From the NCBI RefSeq assembly GCF_001006485.1, contig NZ_JUET01000030.1:50122-114121 (forward strand): a stretch of 64,000 nucleotides of DNA. Reading direction: 5' to 3'. The notes beneath the pieces are model-generated. The model did no database searches. It saw only the letters and a list, made by a program, of their open reading frames with translations, and was not told where the DNA came from. Both the position numbers and the translations under genes were made by a program. Below are positions 61,551-64,000 of this stretch, piece after piece. The DNA is from Tannerella forsythia (lineage in GTDB: Bacteria > Bacteroidota > Bacteroidia > Bacteroidales > Tannerellaceae). Each line of letters starts with the position of its first letter. The first letter of the stretch is position 1.

Positions 61551-62639
61551 ATGGATCATCCCGAAAACGACGAAAAATATAAAGGACTGAAAGTGACAAG
61601 AGGGGTGGCGGTTGCACCGACTGTCAGCCCTTATCTGCAGCAAATGCGTAAACGAACGCGCTCGTTCACGACGCATGAGTTTGTCGAAGGCATCTTGCGC
61701 GGAGATACCTCGGTGCTTAGTCAGGCGGTGACGCTGGTCGAGAGCTCCCGGCACGAACACCAGCAACAGGCGCAGGAGATTATCGAGAAATGCTTGCCTC
61801 ATACAGGGCAGTCTGTCCGCGTCGGGATTACGGGGGTGCCCGGTGCCGGAAAAAGTACGTCGATCGATGCATTCGGGATGTACATGGTACGCAGGGGACA
61901 TAAGCTGGCGGTGCTGGCGATTGACCCCAGTAGCGAGCGCTCGAAAGGGAGTATCCTCGGCGATAAGACGCGCATGGAGCTGCTCTCGCGTGAGCGTAAC
62001 GCGTTTATTCGTCCTTCTCCTACAGCCGGCTCGTTGGGAGGAGTAGCCCGTAAAACACGCGAAACGATTATCCTCTGCGAAGCGGCCGGATTTGATACCG
62101 TCTTCGTCGAGACGGTCGGTGTCGGACAGAGCGAAACGGCCGTACATTCGATGGTCGACTTTTTTCTGCTTATTCAGTTGGCCGGTACGGGCGATGAGCT
62201 TCAAGGGATCAAGCGAGGCATTATGGAGATGGCGGACGGAATCGTAATCAATAAAGCCGACGGGGATAATATCGAACGCGCCAAGATGGCGGCCGGACAC
62301 TTCCGCAACGCACTTCATCTTTTTCCGCCTGCCGCTTCGGGATGGTTCCCTAAGGTGTTGACATATTCGGGATATTACAATCTGGGCATAGAGGAAGTCT
62401 GGAATATGATCGAGGAATATATGGCGTTTACGAAGGCGAATGGCTATTTTGATCGGAAACGTAACGAGCAAGCCAAATATTGGATGTACGAAAGCATCCA
62501 CGACATGCTGAACGATGCGTTCTATCATCATCCGCGCATAGAGGAGCGGCTGCCCGTCATCGAAAAACAGGTGCTGAACAACGAGGTCAGCTCGTTTGTC
62601 GCAGCCCGTGAAATGATGGACTTGTTCCTGAAGAAATAA
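61551..62639 (+). CDS. meaB: Methylmalonyl-CoA mutase-associated GTPase MeaB
   Basis: A 362-residue G3E-type P-loop GTPase that chaperones adenosylcobalamin loading and protects methylmalonyl-CoA mutase. Walker A is VGITGVPGAGKSTSIDAFG near residue 95, followed by AIDPSSERSKGSILGDKTRM, the switch region FVETVGVGQSE and the base-specificity motif NKADG. The start helix and the C-terminal dimerisation region are present; length is normal. The mutase genes are not in this window. It implies cobalamin use by the organism, in line with the B12 riboswitch at 16031. Confidence 0.94.
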   Translation: MDHPENDEKYKGLKVTRGVAVAPTVSPYLQQMRKRTRSFTTHEFVEGILRGDTSVLSQAVTLVESSRHEHQQQAQEIIEKCLPHTGQSVRVGITGVPGAGKSTSIDAFGMYMVRRGHKLAVLAIDPSSERSKGSILGDKTRMELLSRERNAFIRPSPTAGSLGGVARKTRETIILCEAAGFDTVFVETVGVGQSETAVHSMVDFFLLIQLAGTGDELQGIKRGIMEMADGIVINKADGDNIERAKMAAGHFRNALHLFPPAASGWFPKVLTYSGYYNLGIEEVWNMIEEYMAFTKANGYFDRKRNEQAKYWMYESIHDMLNDAFYHHPRIEERLPVIEKQVLNNEVSSFVAAREMMDLFLKK

Positions 62640-62721
62640 GCGAAAGCAGATCACAAAAGATTCTTTTTGGTCCGGGCACTTCAAGAGTGTGGCAATGATA
62701 TCCGAGAGTATTTTCATAGGC

Positions 62722-62772
62722 TAAAAAAGAAAAAGGAGGGTGTACCCAACATTGCGTTTTGGCACCCCCTCT
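62722..62772 (-). terminator. Intrinsic terminator of the ROK kinase gene
   Basis: On the minus strand GAGGGGGTG (62771-62763) pairs with CACCCTC (62742-62736), with two bulged bases, and is followed by CTTTTTCTTTTTT. It lies 24 bases after the ROK stop codon. Confidence 0.65.
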
Positions 62773-62795
62773 TTGGGATAAATATAAAGGTACTT

Positions 62796-63770
62796 CTATA
62801 GCTCTTCTTTCACTTCCCAGCCGAGTGCGCTGGCGCCTAATACGGCGGCATCGCTTTCTTTCAGCTGTGAGAACAGCAGACGGGTCTTGTTTTGGAATAC
62901 CTTCAGCATATGAGCTTCCATAGAGCGTTTCACCGGCTCCATAAGAAGCTGTCCCGCTTTCGTCAGGCCGCCGAAAAGAATGATTGCTTCCGGGCTTGAG
63001 AAAGCCACGAAGTCGGCAAAGGCTTCCCCTAAAATTGCTCCGGTTGTTTCGAAGATTTCTTGGGAGAGTTTGTCGCCTTTAACAGCCGCATCATACACAT
63101 CTTTTGAGGTGATTTTGTCCGGTTCCAACTCACGTAACAGGCTCTCTTCGGTACGTGTCATCAGCAGTTCGCAAGCCGTACGGGCTACACCTGTGGCCGA
63201 AGCATAGGCCTCTAAACACCCGTGACGGCCGCATCCGCACAGACGCCCGTTCTCGCGGCGCACGATCACGTGTCCCAACTCACCGGCAAACCCGTCGTGA
63301 CCGTATACCAGATTGCCGCCGATGACGATTCCGCTGCCCACGCCTGTACCCAGTGTGATGACGATAAAATCTTTCAAACCGCGAGCCGCACCATACGTCA
63401 TCTCACCGATAGCCGCCGCATTGGCGTCGTTTGTCAAAGTGACCGGAATGCCTCCCGTCTGATCGCTGATCATCTGTGCCAAAGGAATTTTTCCTTTCCA
63501 CGGCAAGTTGGGTGCAAATTCAATGCAACCGTTGAAATAGTTGCCGTTAGGCGCTCCTACCCCGATGCCTTTGATCTTGTCTTTGCCTCCGGCCGAGTTG
63601 ATCACATTCTGTAACCCGTCGCCAAGGGCTTTTACATAGTCGTTAATGTCATCATAATGCCCTGTCTTAATCGAACCGCTATACAAAATGGTTCCTCGGG
63701 CATCTACTACGCCGAATACGGTATTCGTACCCCCTATATCAATTCCAACACTTACATAAGGCTTCTCCAT
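62796..63770 (-). CDS. ROK family sugar kinase (glucokinase-like)
   Basis: A 324-residue ROK kinase. VGIDIGGTNTVFGVVDARG is the ATP-binding start, LTNDANAAAIGEMTYGAA carries the catalytic Asp, and GHVIVRRENGRLCGCGRHGCLEAYAS is the ROK zinc site with all cysteines and the His. It probably phosphorylates glucose or a related hexose such as N-acetylhexosamine; bacterial glucokinases of Bacteroidetes are of this type. No DNA-binding domain is present, so it is an enzyme, not a repressor. It has its own promoter and terminator. Confidence 0.9.
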   Translation of the reverse strand: MEKPYVSVGIDIGGTNTVFGVVDARGTILYSGSIKTGHYDDINDYVKALGDGLQNVINSAGGKDKIKGIGVGAPNGNYFNGCIEFAPNLPWKGKIPLAQMISDQTGGIPVTLTNDANAAAIGEMTYGAARGLKDFIVITLGTGVGSGIVIGGNLVYGHDGFAGELGHVIVRRENGRLCGCGRHGCLEAYASATGVARTACELLMTRTEESLLRELEPDKITSKDVYDAAVKGDKLSQEIFETTGAILGEAFADFVAFSSPEAIILFGGLTKAGQLLMEPVKRSMEAHMLKVFQNKTRLLFSQLKESDAAVLGASALGWEVKEEL

Positions 63771-63816
63771 GAGTTCTGTGTTTTTTTATTAAATGATTAT
63801 TTTTTGTATCAGTGAG

Positions 63817-63824
63817 CAAATATA
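63817..63824 (-). promoter_or_regulatory. Promoter -7 box of the ROK kinase gene
   Basis: TATATTTG on the minus strand, 46 bases upstream of the ATG at 63770, with ATTG 20 bases further upstream (63845-63848) as a near-consensus -33 element. Confidence 0.6.
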
Positions 63825-63880
63825 TAGGCTTTCGTGAAAGAAAACAATTATGAATATCCGTATATTTGCCCAGAAATAAT

Positions 63881-63888
63881 TATCTTTG
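63881..63888 (+). promoter_or_regulatory. Promoter -7 box of the gene at the right edge
   Basis: TATCTTTG, 16 bases before the ATG at 63905. A second box, TATATTTG, lies at 63861-63868. Confidence 0.5.
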
Positions 63889-63904
63889 CAAAAAAAATAA
63901 GGCA

Positions 63905-64000
63905 ATGACACTGATCGATTTTTTATCTCACTTTCCAGACGAAGAAAGCTGCAAGCAAAAGTTTAAGGCATATCGCGACCAAGTAGGAGTTGTTTGTTCC
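63905..64000 (+). CDS. N terminus of a probable IS1595 family transposase (cut by window edge)
   Basis: The frame reads MTLIDFLSHFPDEESCKQKF then KAYRDQVGVVCS and runs off the window. This matches the start of IS1595-family transposases, where such a segment leads into a zinc ribbon (the C at the end would be its first Cys) and then a DDE domain. A TATCTTTG box lies just upstream. Terminal inverted repeats are not recognised in the 130 bases before it. Only 32 residues are visible, so the call is tentative. Confidence 0.6.
   Translation, partial: MTLIDFLSHFPDEESCKQKFKAYRDQVGVVCS

Noticed and set aside
61464-62717. Long minus-strand open frame (417 codons) opposite meaB
   Set aside because: It lies wholly opposite a clear MeaB gene, shows no family motif and has the Arg/His/Cys-rich make-up of antisense translation in this codon usage. 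The same holds for the long frames opposite polA (54142-55023), DUF2723 (48417-49550), dpp4 (45476-46402) and thyA (58419-59267).

Overview
The window looks like chromosomal DNA of a member of the Bacteroidales, most likely a Tannerella/Parabacteroides-type organism. The grounds are the SusC/SusD pair, many lipoproteins, NVEALA peptides, DUF1573, DUF2723, DUF4301 and DUF4434 proteins, and the typical Bacteroidetes promoter (TTTG, about 20 bases, TAnnTTTG) in front of many genes. The genus is an inference; no rRNA or other marker was read. The left edge cuts a methyltransferase gene and the right edge cuts what looks like an IS1595-type transposase gene.

Layout. 1-4950: end of a surface-polysaccharide cluster (methyltransferase, GT4, GT2, YfhO membrane protein). 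5113-18889: housekeeping genes: pnp, a PepD-type dipeptidase, uvrA, a sugar isomerase/kinase pair, an odd thioredoxin-fold lipoprotein, greA with a terminator in its leader, a HIT protein, and a cobalamin riboswitch followed by nrdD-nrdG. 18890-28650: a spacer with palindromic repeats, then a possible carbohydrate operon (DUF4434 protein, sugar transporter, exported FAD oxidoreductase, SusC, SusD) closed by a clear terminator. 28867-33386: an A+T-rich insert holding two NVEALA peptide genes, two beta-propeller lipoproteins and decayed copies of both. It is bracketed by about 115-bp direct repeats of the 3' end of yjbQ. 33292-37493: a minus-strand operon (outer-membrane barrel, HHH outer-membrane protein, radical SAM enzyme, YjbQ). 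37698-39931: an exported peptidoglycan-peptide salvage pair. 40154-43863: a DUF4301 protein and A+T-rich lipoprotein genes. 43868-51428: an RlmL-like methyltransferase, dipeptidyl peptidase IV, and a deacetylase with a DUF2723 membrane protein. 51678-63770: VanZ, polyprenyl synthase, polA, upp-uraA, thyA-folA, two exported DUF1573 proteins, meaB and a ROK sugar kinase.

How genes work together. upp and uraA form a uracil salvage unit, and thyA and folA form the dTMP/folate couple. nrdD and nrdG make the anaerobic ribonucleotide reductase and its activase, apparently switched by cobalamin. The NlpC/P60 peptidase and the Tat-exported Ala-Glu epimerase overlap by 4 bp and should process murein peptides outside the cytoplasm. 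SusC and SusD form an outer-membrane importer. The most unusual part is the 28867-33386 insert: peptides with a conserved leader and variable tails next to surface propeller lipoproteins, delivered into the 3' end of a conserved gene.
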